Assembly (NCBI GenBank): GCA_963696545.1
Contig: CAVOKQ010000008.1
Location: 124,001-188,000, forward strand
Length of the DNA: 64,000 nucleotides
From: RPQJ01 sp963696545
GTDB lineage: Bacteria > Pseudomonadota > Gammaproteobacteria > Steroidobacterales > Steroidobacteraceae
Direction of reading: 5' to 3'
Shown here: positions 1-8,205 of the stretch, one piece after another
Layout: every line of letters begins with the position of its first letter
Position numbering within the stretch: position 1 is the stretch's first letter
Translations under genes and position numbers: made by a program
Notes under the pieces: model-generated
Told to the model about the DNA's origin: nothing
What the model saw: the letters and a program-made list of their open reading frames with translations, nothing else
Databases searched by the model: none

Positions 1-872
1 TGGCCGAACGTGTCGTTGATCTCCTTGAAGTTGTCGACGTCGATGTACAGCAGCACGAGCCCGCGACCCTGGCGCAGGCCGCGCGCGATCGCCTGCTGCA
101 GCAGGTGCTGGAACTGCATGCGGTTCGGCATCTTGGTCAGCGCGTCGAACCGCGCGAGGTAGCGGATGCGCCGCTCCGCGCGCTTGCGCTCCGTGATGTC
201 GCGCATCACGAAGATGCGACCCTGGAAGCGTGGGTCCGTGCTGGAAACGTCGGACGCCGTGACCGACACGGGGATCGTCTGGCCGCGCGCGGTGCTCACG
301 ACCGTCTCGCCGGGCTCGCGCAGGACCTGCCCGACGCTGAAGACCTGCCGGTGCTGCTCCGCGACGAGCGACATCAGGTCCAGGCCGACCAGCTCGCCGG
401 GCGGGTGCCCGAGCAGTGCGCCCGCAGCCGCGTTGGCCGTGCGGACGCGACCGTCCGGCGCCGTCACGAGCACCGCGTCGCTCATGCTGTTCAGCAGCGT
501 CTCGAGGTAGTCGCGCGAGATCGTCGTCACCGTGAGTGCGCGGCGCATGCGTTCCAGCGAATCTTCGAGCGCCGCGATCTCCGGCACGCCGCTCGTCTGC
601 ACGGGCTCGGCGTAGAGCCCGCTGCCGATGCGTTCGGCGCTCGCCATCAGCGTGGACATCGCGCGGTCGATCCGCGCGATCAGGCGGGACGTGACCAGGC
701 CGCCGAGCGCCGTGAGCAGCAAGCCGATGCCGCCGATCAGGGCAAGCCGTCCGGGATGTTGCCCGTCGTGGCTTTCGGTCAGCGCGACCATCATGGTCAC
801 GGCCGCAGTGAGCAGCAGGCCGACCAGCACGACCGTGAACACGTAACGGAACTTGAGTTGAGTCCCCTGCAT
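1..872 (-). CDS. Membrane-bound PAS-GGDEF diguanylate cyclase, 3' end cut by window edge
   Basis: Reading from an ATG at 872 (purine-rich GAAAG just upstream), the protein has two N-terminal hydrophobic segments separated by a short polar stretch, then a PAS-like region (TAPDGRVRTANAAAGALLG) ending in a typical MRDITERKRAE linker. The start of a GGDEF domain follows (DALTKMPNR, then LYIDVDNFKEINDTFG), and the frame runs off the left edge before the GGDEF signature itself. Family knowledge predicts synthesis of cyclic di-GMP from two GTP at the inner membrane in response to a PAS-sensed cue. The signature residues lie outside the window, so catalytic competence, and any EAL domain behind it, cannot be judged. 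Confidence 0.85.
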   Translation of the reverse strand, partial: MQGTQLKFRYVFTVVLVGLLLTAAVTMMVALTESHDGQHPGRLALIGGIGLLLTALGGLVTSRLIARIDRAMSTLMASAERIGSGLYAEPVQTSGVPEIAALEDSLERMRRALTVTTISRDYLETLLNSMSDAVLVTAPDGRVRTANAAAGALLGHPPGELVGLDLMSLVAEQHRQVFSVGQVLREPGETVVSTARGQTIPVSVTASDVSSTDPRFQGRIFVMRDITERKRAERRIRYLARFDALTKMPNRMQFQHLLQQAIARGLRQGRGLVLLYIDVDNFKEINDTFG

Positions 873-1085
873 CTTTCGACCCGGCGAGCAGCGCGATTGC
901 CTCCGTGTGCAACCGTTCTTGTTGTAGCGACCTGTGCGCATGATAGCCCCGGGCGTGATGCCGGGGCGACAGCTAAATGCAGCGCAAACGCATTGAAATG
1001 TGGCAAGTTTTCCGACACTTCGGGCCGGAGCCGCGCGGTGAGCGCGCGCGAGTCCGGTATGCTTGCGGTCCGAGGCCTGCTGCGC

Positions 1086-1784
1086 ATGAATGAACTGGAA
1101 CTGACCGGCCGCGCCCATACGCACATCGTGGAACTCGAGCATCCGCGCTGTGCGCTGCACTACCAGGCAGTGACGTCGTTTCTCGCAATGCGCGACGCGG
1201 CGATGGCCGCCGGCATCGACCTCGTGGCCGCATCCAGCTTCCGCGATTTCGAGCGGCAGCTGCTGCTGTGGAACCGCAAGTGGCGTGGCGAGCGGCCGCT
1301 GCTGGACCGCGGCGGCCAGCCGATCGATCCCGCGACGCTGGACGATGCGGGCCGCGTCGAGGCCATCCTGTGCTGGTCGGCGATTCCAGGCGGCAGCCGG
1401 CACCATTGGGGAACGGACGTCGACGTCATCGACGCCGCGGCGATGCCGCCGGGCTACCAGGTGCAGCTGGTGTCCGGGGAGTATGCCGACGACGGCGTAT
1501 TCTCGCGGCTGAGCCACTGGCTGGACGAAAACATGGGCCGCTTCGGTTTCCACCGCCCGTACGCCACCGCGGGCTGTGGCGCGGGCATCGAACCCTGGCA
1601 CCTGAGCTATTCACCGGTGTCGTCCGAGGCGCTCGAGGCGTTCACGCTGCCCGTGCTGCGCCGGGCCATCGAGGGCAGCGAGATGCTCGGCAGGGCACAG
1701 GTGCTCGAGCGCATGCCGGAGATCTATACGCGATTCATCCTGGCGGTCGATCCGCCGGCACGGCCTCCGGTCAGCGGACAATGA
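1086..1784 (+). CDS. M15 (VanY-type) D-alanyl-D-alanine carboxypeptidase family protein
   Basis: The 232-residue product has the M15B signatures: an SxxR-type motif (ASSFRDFERQ), the first zinc-binding stretch HHWGTDVDV and the second, EPWHLSY, which carries the catalytic Glu and a zinc-ligand His. These enzymes trim the terminal D-Ala from peptidoglycan stem peptides. I chose the ATG at 1086 because the frame stays open far upstream with low-complexity Arg-rich sequence unlike the family; an in-frame ATG at 1059 is the alternative. No signal peptide is evident, which is unusual for a periplasmic enzyme, so cytoplasmic recycling or non-classical localisation is possible. The stop overlaps the next start (ATGA), implying co-transcription with the ion channel gene. 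Confidence 0.85.
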   Translation: MNELELTGRAHTHIVELEHPRCALHYQAVTSFLAMRDAAMAAGIDLVAASSFRDFERQLLLWNRKWRGERPLLDRGGQPIDPATLDDAGRVEAILCWSAIPGGSRHHWGTDVDVIDAAAMPPGYQVQLVSGEYADDGVFSRLSHWLDENMGRFGFHRPYATAGCGAGIEPWHLSYSPVSSEALEAFTLPVLRRAIEGSEMLGRAQVLERMPEIYTRFILAVDPPARPPVSGQ

Positions 1785-2227
1785 GCAACGCGGAGCTGAT
1801 TTCGTACGCGGTCGTTGCCGGCTCGACGATCGCCATCGTCGTCGGCTGCGTGCTGCTGCACTACGAGGCGCTGTCGCACCTGACCGGCGTGCTGAAGCGG
1901 ATCCACATGCGGCCGCGCCCGCGCATCCTGGTGATGATCCTCTCGCTGCTGGTGATCCACGTCGCGGAGATCTGGATCTTCGGACTCGGGTACTGGGCGC
2001 TGACGCTGGACGCTTCCCACGGAGAGCTCAGGGGGCCGCACACCGTCGGACTGCTCGACTGCGTGTACTACTCCGCCGTCTGCTACACGACGCTGGGCCT
2101 CGGCGACCTGGCGCCGGTCGGCAACATCCGCTTCATGACCGGCATGGAAAGTCTCGCGGGCTTCCTGCTGATCGGCTGGTCCGTCTCGTTCACCTACCTC
2201 GAGATGGACCGCTTCTGGCGCGGCTGA
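1781..2227 (+). CDS. Two-helix potassium-channel-like protein (Ion_trans_2)
   Basis: The 148-residue protein has an N-terminal hydrophobic helix, a second one (ILVMILSLLVIHVAEIWIFG), a pore-loop region and a final hydrophobic helix (LAGFLLIGWSVSFTYLEM). The pore sequence is CYTTLGLGDLAP, which aligns with the potassium selectivity filter but reads TLGLGD where the canonical filter is TVGYGD. There is no cytoplasmic RCK or cyclic-nucleotide domain. The start overlaps the upstream peptidase stop by four bases. I infer an inner-membrane cation channel; Leu in place of the filter Tyr makes strict potassium selectivity uncertain. Confidence 0.8.
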   Translation: MSNAELISYAVVAGSTIAIVVGCVLLHYEALSHLTGVLKRIHMRPRPRILVMILSLLVIHVAEIWIFGLGYWALTLDASHGELRGPHTVGLLDCVYYSAVCYTTLGLGDLAPVGNIRFMTGMESLAGFLLIGWSVSFTYLEMDRFWRG

Positions 2228-2245
2228 GGCCCGGAAATACGCTCG

Positions 2246-2572
2246 ATGCGCAAGGTGCACACCGCGGAGTCGACGATCGAGATTGCGCACCTGCGCAACG
2301 TGCTCGAGTCGGAGGGCATCGCCTGCATCGTGCGCAACGACAGGCTCGCCGGCGTGATCGGCGAGATTCCGTTCATCGAGTGCTGGCCCGAGCTGTGGAT
2401 CGCCGAGCCAGGCCAGGAACTGCGCGCACGCGGCCTGATCGAGCAGGCGCTGCGGCCGCGTCCCGCAGGCAAGGCCTGGGTGTGCCCGGCGTGCGGTGAG
2501 CGCATCGATGCGGCTTTCACCGAATGCTGGCGATGCGCCGGGGCGAACGATGCGGAGGGAACCGACGCGTGA
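2246..2572 (+). CDS. DUF2007 protein with C-terminal zinc ribbon
   Basis: The 108-residue product starts with a DUF2007-like region (stretch ESTIEIAHLRNVLESEGIAC, then the IPF...CWPELWI segment), a small alpha/beta fold usually annotated as a putative signal-transducing protein. It ends with a CPAC...CWRC pair, a likely rubredoxin-type zinc knuckle. Nothing in the sequence shows a partner or substrate. The stop overlaps the start of the next gene (GTGA), so the two are probably translated together. Confidence 0.7.
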   Translation: MRKVHTAESTIEIAHLRNVLESEGIACIVRNDRLAGVIGEIPFIECWPELWIAEPGQELRARGLIEQALRPRPAGKAWVCPACGERIDAAFTECWRCAGANDAEGTDA

Positions 2573-3264
2573 AGACGCTCGTCATCGATCGGCGCTACAA
2601 CGGACCGCCGGACTCCGGCAACGGCGGCTACGTGTGTGGGGTGTTCGCCGTCGCGACCGGTGGCGACCTGCGCGTGCGGCTCACCGCGCCGCCGCCGCTC
2701 GACGTGCCGCTCGACGTATCGAAGGACGACGGCGGCGACTGGGAGCTCCGTTCGGCGACCAGCGTGATCGCGCGCGGGACGCCCGCGAAGCTGCGGCTGG
2801 ACGTGCCTTCGCCGCCGCAGTACGTGCAGGCGGTCTGGGCCTCGCAGCACTACGCAGGCTTCCGCGAGCATGCGTTCCCGGACTGCTTCGTGTGCGGACC
2901 GCACCGGCGGCGCGGTGACGGACTGCGCATCTTCCCCGGCATGCTCGATACCGGGATCGTCGCCGCGCCCTGGTTGCCTGCCGATGCGCTGGACGGCGGC
3001 GACGGCAAGGTCGCTGTCGAGTACCACTGGGCCGCGCTCGACTGCCCCGGTTATTTCGCCGTCTCCGCAGGCCGGCGCGTCATGGTGCTCGGCGAGATGC
3101 AGGCTCACGTGGACCGCTGCGTGCACCCGGGCGAGCCCTGCACGGTGATCGGCTGGAAGCTCGGCAACGACGGCCGCAAGCACTACGCCGGCACTGCAAT
3201 CTTCGACGAGGACGGGGAGCTGTGCGCGCGGGCTGCCGCGACGTGGATCGAGGTGCGGACGTAA
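2569..3264 (+). CDS. Uncharacterised protein with CFVCGP motif, possibly hotdog-fold
   Basis: I read the 231-residue protein from a GTG at 2569 that overlaps the upstream stop. In-frame sequence farther upstream belongs to the neighbouring gene's other frame. The central stretch FPDCFVCGPHRRRGDGLRIF has two close cysteines followed by a GDGL turn, and a second half follows with a VEYHWAALDCPGYFA segment. This layout resembles two fused hotdog half-domains as in thioesterase-like proteins, but I recognise no catalytic signature, so substrate and reaction are unknown. It is soluble, with no signal peptide or membrane segment. It converges on ubiB with the two stop codons directly adjacent. Confidence 0.6.
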   Translation: MKTLVIDRRYNGPPDSGNGGYVCGVFAVATGGDLRVRLTAPPPLDVPLDVSKDDGGDWELRSATSVIARGTPAKLRLDVPSPPQYVQAVWASQHYAGFREHAFPDCFVCGPHRRRGDGLRIFPGMLDTGIVAAPWLPADALDGGDGKVAVEYHWAALDCPGYFAVSAGRRVMVLGEMQAHVDRCVHPGEPCTVIGWKLGNDGRKHYAGTAIFDEDGELCARAAATWIEVRT

Positions 3265-4902
3265 TCAGCCGCGCTTCGCGAGCACGGCCCCGAGCAGGCC
3301 CGCCATGCACAGCACCACGCCGGGCCACGGTGACGGGCCGACCGCGAACCACACGAGGCCGCCGAGCAGCGCCGCGCCCGAGATCACGGTGGCGTCGCGT
3401 CTGCGCGCACTGGCGCGCAGCTCTTCGCGCAGCTGCTCGATGCCGGCCTGCTCCACCTTGAGCCGGAACTTGCCTTCCGACGCCTGCTGCACGAACTGCT
3501 GCAACACCTGCGGCATCATCCTGAACGCCTCGCTCAGGTCCGGCAGCTGCCGGCGCAACTGCTCGGCGAGGTTGCGGCCGCTCAGCCGGTCCGCGGCCCA
3601 ATCCTTCAGCACGGGTTGCGCGGTCTTCCACAGGTCGAGCTCGGGATAGAGCTGGCGACCGAGCCCTTCGATCTGCAGCAGCGTCTTCTGCAGCAGGATC
3701 AACTGTGGCTGCACCTGCATCTGGAACCGGCGCGCGGTCTCGAACAGGCGCAGCAGCACCTGCCCGAACGAAATCTCCGCCAGCGGCTTGTTGAAGATCG
3801 GCTCGCAGACGGTGCGCACCGCGGACTCGAGCTCATCGACGCGCGTCTCGGCCGGCACCCAGCCCGAGTCGACGTGCAGCTGCGCGATGCGGTGGTAGTC
3901 GCGGTCGAAGAACGCGAGGAAATTCTCGGCGAGGTAGTGCTGGTCGCGGGCGTCGAGCGTGCCGACGATGCCGAAGTCGACCGCGCAGTACTTCGGGTAC
4001 TCGGGATCCTCGAGCTGCACGAAGATGTTGCCGGGGTGCATGTCGGCGTGGAAGAAGTTGTGCCGCAGCACCTGCGTGAAGAAGATCGTCACGCCGTTCT
4101 CGGCGAGGCGCTGGATGTTGGTGCCGCGGCGGCGCAGCTCGTCCATGTCGCTGACGATGACGCCGCGGATCCGCTCCATCACCATGGCTTCCGGACGGCA
4201 GTAGTCCCAGTACACCTCCGGGACGTGCAGCAGGTCGGAGCCCGCGAAGTTGCGCTTCAGCTGCGCGGCGTTCGCCGCCTCGCGCATCAGGTCGAGCTCG
4301 TCGATGATCGTCTTCTCGTACTCGCGGACGACCTCGACGGGCCGCAACCGGCGACCTTCGGTCGCATAGTCGCGCGCGAGGCCCGCGACGACGTACATCA
4401 CCTCGAGGTCGCGCTCGATCTTCTCGCGCACGCCCGGGCGGATCACCTTGACGACCACTTCCTCGCCGGATCGCAACCGGGCCGTATGCACCTGGGCTAT
4501 CGATGCGGCGGCCAGCGGCTGTTCGTCGAACTCCTCGAATACCTCGCCGACCGGACGTCCGTAGGCTCGCTCGACGATCGCGCGGGCCTCGCTGCCCGGG
4601 AACGGTGGCACGCGATCCTGCAGCTTCTCCAGCTCGTCGGCGATGTCCGGCGGGATCAGGTCGCGGCGCGTCGAGAGCGCCTGGCCGAACTTGACGAAGA
4701 TCGGCCCGAGTTCCTCGAGCGCGAGGCGGATGCGTTCGCCTCGCGAGCCGCCGCGCTTGCGCTCGAACCAGGTCGCCGGAGAGAGGTAGAACAGGAAACG
4801 CAGTGGCCGGAACAGGTGCGTCGCGAGGATGATCTCGTCGAGCCCGTGCCGCACGAGCACGCGCTGGATCTGCAGCAACCGGCCGATGACTCGAATACGC
4901 AT
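3265..4902 (-). CDS. ubiB: UbiB, atypical kinase/ATPase of ubiquinone biosynthesis
   Basis: The 545-residue protein carries the ABC1/ADCK/UbiB signatures: the KFGQ motif of the KxGQ extension at residues 71-74, an Ala-rich nucleotide loop (PLAAASIAQVH), the catalytic-loop stretch HADMHPGNIF and the metal-binding DFG (AVDFGIVGT). Two hydrophobic helices at the extreme C-terminus anchor it in the inner membrane. It supports the Ubi complex, probably by ATP-driven extraction of lipid intermediates. It sits directly downstream of ubiE and ubiJ, the usual gammaproteobacterial operon. Length is normal and no defect is seen. Confidence 0.96.
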   Translation of the reverse strand: MRIRVIGRLLQIQRVLVRHGLDEIILATHLFRPLRFLFYLSPATWFERKRGGSRGERIRLALEELGPIFVKFGQALSTRRDLIPPDIADELEKLQDRVPPFPGSEARAIVERAYGRPVGEVFEEFDEQPLAAASIAQVHTARLRSGEEVVVKVIRPGVREKIERDLEVMYVVAGLARDYATEGRRLRPVEVVREYEKTIIDELDLMREAANAAQLKRNFAGSDLLHVPEVYWDYCRPEAMVMERIRGVIVSDMDELRRRGTNIQRLAENGVTIFFTQVLRHNFFHADMHPGNIFVQLEDPEYPKYCAVDFGIVGTLDARDQHYLAENFLAFFDRDYHRIAQLHVDSGWVPAETRVDELESAVRTVCEPIFNKPLAEISFGQVLLRLFETARRFQMQVQPQLILLQKTLLQIEGLGRQLYPELDLWKTAQPVLKDWAADRLSGRNLAEQLRRQLPDLSEAFRMMPQVLQQFVQQASEGKFRLKVEQAGIEQLREELRASARRRDATVISGAALLGGLVWFAVGPSPWPGVVLCMAGLLGAVLAKRG

Positions 4903-4911
4903 GCGAGATGA

Positions 4912-5518
4912 TCAGCGGGCGGCGGCTGCGGCCGCGTGCCTCGACCCGCGCGAGCCTGGCATCGAGCCGCTCCGCATCGTCGCGCAGCTGGTCGACGCCG
5001 GACAGGAACTCCTCGACCTCGGTGCGCGTCGGCAGGTCGCGGCCTTCTTCCTGCAGGTACTCGGCCACGTTGGTCGCGAGCGAGCCGCCGGCCTTGCGTC
5101 CCCAGTCCAGGATGCCGCGGGCGAAGTTCGCGACCTGGCGCGCGGCCACGTCGCCGATCACGCGCGACAGCTCCTCCTCGAAGTCGGGCTGCGCCTGCTC
5201 GAGCAGTTCGCGGAATTTCTGCGCGACTTCGGCGTCGCCCTCGATGCGCACGCCGCCGCCTCGCAGCGCGCCCTCGGCGCGCGGCCCGGCGAGCGCCAGC
5301 AGCGCGATTGGCGTGCCGGACAGACTGGCGTCGGTGTTGCCGTCGTGCCGCGAGGAGAGCGCGACGCGCCCGCCATCGGCCCTGAAGAAGAACGCCAGCG
5401 GCGTGCCCTCGACCGTCAGCGAGACGACCCGGCCGTCGAGTTGGCGGCAGAGCGCCTGCGCCTTGCGCGAGTCCGCAATGTTACGGTTCAGCACGTCCGC
5501 GAGGCGCTCGAGCAGCAT
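4912..5518 (-). pseudogene. ubiJ: UbiJ, SCP2-domain accessory factor, with apparent 1-base insertion near the 3' end
   Basis: From the ATG at 5518 the frame gives an SCP2-type sterol-carrier domain (SLTVEGTPLAFFFRADGG, then VRIEGDAEVAQKFRELLEQ) and a C-terminal coiled coil (DQLRDDAERLDARLARVEA), matching UbiJ, the lipid-binding scaffold of the Ubi complex. It lies between ubiE (1 base apart) and ubiB. After residue ~195 the frame does not stop but runs over 1 kb across ubiB in the wrong frame. Removing one base near 4936 would end the protein in an Ala-rich tail and a TGA at 4912-4914, nine bases before ubiB. I therefore read this as ubiJ with a single-base insertion, real or an assembly error; only the last few residues are affected, so function might survive. 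Confidence 0.8.
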
Positions 5519-5519
5519 G

Positions 5520-6314
5520 TCAGTACCGGAAGCCCTTGTGCAGCGCGACGATGCCGCCGCTCAGGTTGTGATAGCTGCAGTCCTCGAGACCGGCCTCACT
5601 CATCATGGTGCGCAGCGCCTGCTGGTCCGGGAAGCGGCGGATCGACTCGGCCAGGTACTGGTAGCTGTCGGAGTCGCCGGCGACCCGCTTGCCGAGCCAG
5701 GGCAGCACGCTGAACGAGTAGACGTCGTAGATCGGCTTGAGTCCCGGCACCACGGGCTTCGAGAACTCGAGCACCAGCAGCCGTCCGCCGGGCTTCAGCA
5801 CTCGACGCATCGAGGCGAGCGCCGCGGCCTTGTCGGTAACGTTGCGCAGCCCGAAGCCGATGGTCACGCAGTCGAAGCTCTCGTCCTCGAACGGCAGGCA
5901 TTCCGCGTTGGCGATCGAGAACCGCACGTTGCGGATCAGGCCGCGGTCCAGGAGCCGGCTGCGGCCGACGCCGAGCATCGCCTCGTTGATGTCCGAGAGC
6001 ACGACGAGTCCGCGTTCGCCGACCTGCGCGGCCATGCCCGCGGCGAGATCACCCGTGCCGCCCGCGACGTCGAGCGCCGACTGGCCCGGTCGCAGTCCGG
6101 TCTGCGACAGCGCGTAGCGCTTCCACAGCCGATGCACGCCGGCCGACATCAGGTCGTTCATCAGGTCGTACTTGTCCGCGACCGAGTCGAAGACGGCGCG
6201 GACGTGGCGGGCCTTCTCGTCTTTCGGGACTTCCCTGTAGCCAAAATCGACGGAGGCCGAAGGCCTTGAGGTCGTCGGCCTGGTGGTTGGCGGTTCGCTC
6301 ATAGGAGCCGTCAT
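5520..6314 (-). CDS. ubiE: UbiE, demethylmenaquinol/2-polyprenyl-benzoquinol C-methyltransferase
   Basis: The 264-residue class I SAM methyltransferase has the UbiE/COQ5 signatures: a YDLMNDLMSAGVHRLWK entry motif, the SAM loop LDVAGGTGDLA, the acidic strand VVLSDINEAML and the motif GFGLRNVTD followed by LKPGGRLLVLEFSKP. It performs the C-methylation step of ubiquinone (and menaquinone) synthesis. It leads the ubiE-ubiJ-ubiB cluster. The ATG at 6314 gives an extra Thr/Pro-rich lead; an ATG four codons in is an alternative. The upstream gap holds a large palindrome rather than an obvious promoter. Confidence 0.96.
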   Translation of the reverse strand: MTAPMSEPPTTRPTTSRPSASVDFGYREVPKDEKARHVRAVFDSVADKYDLMNDLMSAGVHRLWKRYALSQTGLRPGQSALDVAGGTGDLAAGMAAQVGERGLVVLSDINEAMLGVGRSRLLDRGLIRNVRFSIANAECLPFEDESFDCVTIGFGLRNVTDKAAALASMRRVLKPGGRLLVLEFSKPVVPGLKPIYDVYSFSVLPWLGKRVAGDSDSYQYLAESIRRFPDQQALRTMMSEAGLEDCSYHNLSGGIVALHKGFRY

Positions 6315-6343
6315 TCTACGCGGTCAGGTCAGAACCTGTCCGT

Positions 6344-6458
6344 GAGGGAGGGTCGGGGGAGTGGTCTCCCAGGGCGTCGCGCCGCATGGACGCGGCGCGC
6401 GAGCCGCCATGGACGGCTTTACGGCGTCCCTGGGGGACCACTCCCCCGACCCTCCCTC
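6344..6458. repeat. 115-bp palindromic intergenic element
   Basis: Two 31-base arms, 6344-6374 and 6428-6458, are reverse complements with one mismatch (GGGAGGGTCGGGGGAGTGG against its complement). They enclose about 53 bases that themselves contain GC-rich inverted stretches (GCGCCGCATGG, CCGCCATGGACGG). The element fills the gap between the end of the DUF971 gene and the start of ubiE, both on the minus strand. RNA from either strand would fold into a very stable stem, but there is no T-run, so it is not a canonical intrinsic terminator. It looks like a REP/MITE-type palindromic repeat; genome copy number cannot be seen from here. Confidence 0.75.
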
Positions 6459-6468
6459 TGGACTGGGT

Positions 6469-6852
6469 TCAGGCCTTGCGCTTAGGTGGGACGGGCGTCG
6501 GGTAAGGCAGCCCGAGCTTCGCGAGCCGGTCCAGGTAGGTCTGCCACTTCCCGGCGCGGGTGCGGCCGAGTTCGTGGAGGTACGCCCAGGTATAGAGGCC
6601 GGTGTCGTGTCCGTCGTCGAAGACGAGCCGAACCGCGTAGTTGCCGATCGGGTCCACGGAGCGGACGCCGACCTCGTGCTTGCCGAGCTGCAGCGTCTCC
6701 TGGCCCGGCCCGTGGCCGCGCACTTCGGCCGAGGGCGAATAGACGCGCAGGTACTCGAACGGCAGCTCGTAACGCGAGCCGTCGTCGAAGGCGACTTCGA
6801 GCACGCGCGACCGCGAGCGCAGCTTGATCTCGGTAGGAATCGGGTCGCTCAT
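6469..6852 (-). CDS. DUF971 protein (gamma-butyrobetaine hydroxylase-like N-terminal domain)
   Basis: The 127-residue protein consists of one DUF971/GBBH-like N-terminal domain, recognised from SRVLEVAFDDGSRYELPFEYLR, the HEVGVRSVDPIGNYAVRLVF core and the closing GLYTWAYLHELGR. Homologous domains bind zinc or act near Fe-S proteins, but the free-standing bacterial protein has no settled function. It is placed 18 bases downstream of hslU, as in other Gammaproteobacteria, so it is probably the last gene of the xerC-hslV-hslU unit. Confidence 0.85.
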   Translation of the reverse strand: MSDPIPTEIKLRSRSRVLEVAFDDGSRYELPFEYLRVYSPSAEVRGHGPGQETLQLGKHEVGVRSVDPIGNYAVRLVFDDGHDTGLYTWAYLHELGRTRAGKWQTYLDRLAKLGLPYPTPVPPKRKA

Positions 6853-6870
6853 CGGTCGGTCTGGCCGGCG

Positions 6871-8205
6871 CTACAGGATGTAGCGGGCGAGGTCCTGGTC
6901 CTTCGCCAGCTCGCCGAGGTTGCGATCCACGTAGGCCGCGTCGATCACGACCGACGCGCCCGAGCGGTCCGACGCCTCGAACGAGACTCCCTCCAGCAGC
7001 CGTTCCATCACCGTGTGCAGCCGGCGCGCGCCGATGTTCTCGGTGCGCTGGTTCACGTCGAACGCGACTTCGGCGAGGCGGCGCACGCCGTCCACCGTGA
7101 ACTCGATCCGCACGCCCTCGGTCTCGAGCAGCGCGGCGTACTGGCGGCACAGCGACGCATCGGGCTCGGTGAGGATGCGCACGAAGTCCTCGACCTTCAG
7201 CGCCTCGAGCTCGACCCGGATCGGCAGGCGTCCCTGCAGCTCCGGGATCAGGTCCGAGGGCTTCGACATGTGGAACGCGCCCGACGCGATGAACAGGATG
7301 TGGTCGGTCTTCACCATGCCGTACTTCGTGTTGACGGTGCAGCCCTCGACCAGCGGCAGCAGGTCGCGCTGCACGCCCTCGCGCGACACGTCCGCGCCGG
7401 CCGTCTCCTGGCGCCGCGCGATCTTGTCGATCTCGTCGATGAACACGATGCCGTTCTGCTCGGCGCTGGCGAGGGCCTGCGTCTTCAGCTCTTCCTCGTT
7501 CACCAGCTTGGCGGCTTCTTCCTCGGTCAGCAGCTTGAAGGCTTCGCGCACCTTGAGCTTGCGCGTTCGCGTGCGATTGCCGCCGAGGTTCGAGAACATA
7601 CCCTGCAGCTGCTGCGAAAGCTCCTCCATTCCCGGTGGCGCCATGATGTCGACGCCAACCGGCACCGCGCGGACCTCGATCTCAATCTCGCGATCGTCGA
7701 GCTGGCCTTCGCGGAGCATCTTGCGGAAGCGCTGCCTCGTGTCGCCTTCGCGCGCGGGCTCGGGCTCCGTGCCGAAACCAACGGTACGGGGACGGGGCAG
7801 CAGTGCATCGAGCACGCGCTCCTCCGCTGCGTCCATCGCACGTGGCTGGACTTTCTCGATCTCGACCTCGCGCGTCATCTTGACCGCGATGTCCACGAGA
7901 TCCTTGATGATCGAGTCGACCTCGCGTCCGACGTAGCCGACCTCGGTGAACTTGGTCGCCTCGACCTTGACGAACGGCGCGCCCGCGAGCCGCGCGAGCC
8001 GGCGCGCGATCTCGGTCTTGCCGACGCCGGTCGGGCCGATCATCAGGATGTTCTTCGGCGTGATCTCGGTGCGCAGCCGCTCGTCCACCTGCATGCGCCG
8101 CCAGCGATTCCTGAGCGCGATCGCGACGGCGCGCTTGGCCGCGCCCTGGCCGACGATGTGCTTGTCGAGTTCCTGGACGATCTCGCGGGGGGTCATGGAG
8201 GACAT
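6871..8205 (-). CDS. hslU: HslU, ATPase subunit of the HslUV protease
   Basis: The 444-residue AAA+ unfoldase has the pore loop GYVGREVDS, Walker A GPTGVGKTEIARRLA, Walker B GIVFIDEIDKIARR, the sensor region and the C-terminal LARYIL tail that docks into HslV. It unfolds substrates and feeds them into the HslV chamber, a heat-shock protease function. I take the ATG at 8205, which overlaps the hslV stop by one base (TGATG); a second ATG three codons later is possible. Sequence upstream in this frame is the shadow of hslV. Length is normal for the family. Confidence 0.97.
   Translation of the reverse strand: MSSMTPREIVQELDKHIVGQGAAKRAVAIALRNRWRRMQVDERLRTEITPKNILMIGPTGVGKTEIARRLARLAGAPFVKVEATKFTEVGYVGREVDSIIKDLVDIAVKMTREVEIEKVQPRAMDAAEERVLDALLPRPRTVGFGTEPEPAREGDTRQRFRKMLREGQLDDREIEIEVRAVPVGVDIMAPPGMEELSQQLQGMFSNLGGNRTRTRKLKVREAFKLLTEEEAAKLVNEEELKTQALASAEQNGIVFIDEIDKIARRQETAGADVSREGVQRDLLPLVEGCTVNTKYGMVKTDHILFIASGAFHMSKPSDLIPELQGRLPIRVELEALKVEDFVRILTEPDASLCRQYAALLETEGVRIEFTVDGVRRLAEVAFDVNQRTENIGARRLHTVMERLLEGVSFEASDRSGASVVIDAAYVDRNLGELAKDQDLARYIL

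Noticed and set aside
105..1058. Long open frame upstream of the M15 peptidase
   Set aside because: It lies antisense to the diguanylate cyclase and encodes Arg/Ala/His-rich sequence without any family feature; the real peptidase begins at 1086.
3833..4911. Extension of the ubiJ frame through ubiB
   Set aside because: The sequence is an Arg/Ala-rich shadow of ubiB in another frame; it is better explained by a one-base insertion at the end of ubiJ.
3616..4911. Plus-strand open frame of 431 codons opposite ubiB
   Set aside because: It is the high-GC antisense shadow of a strongly supported gene, as are similar long frames opposite hslU, trpB, prlC, the RND pump and rhs.
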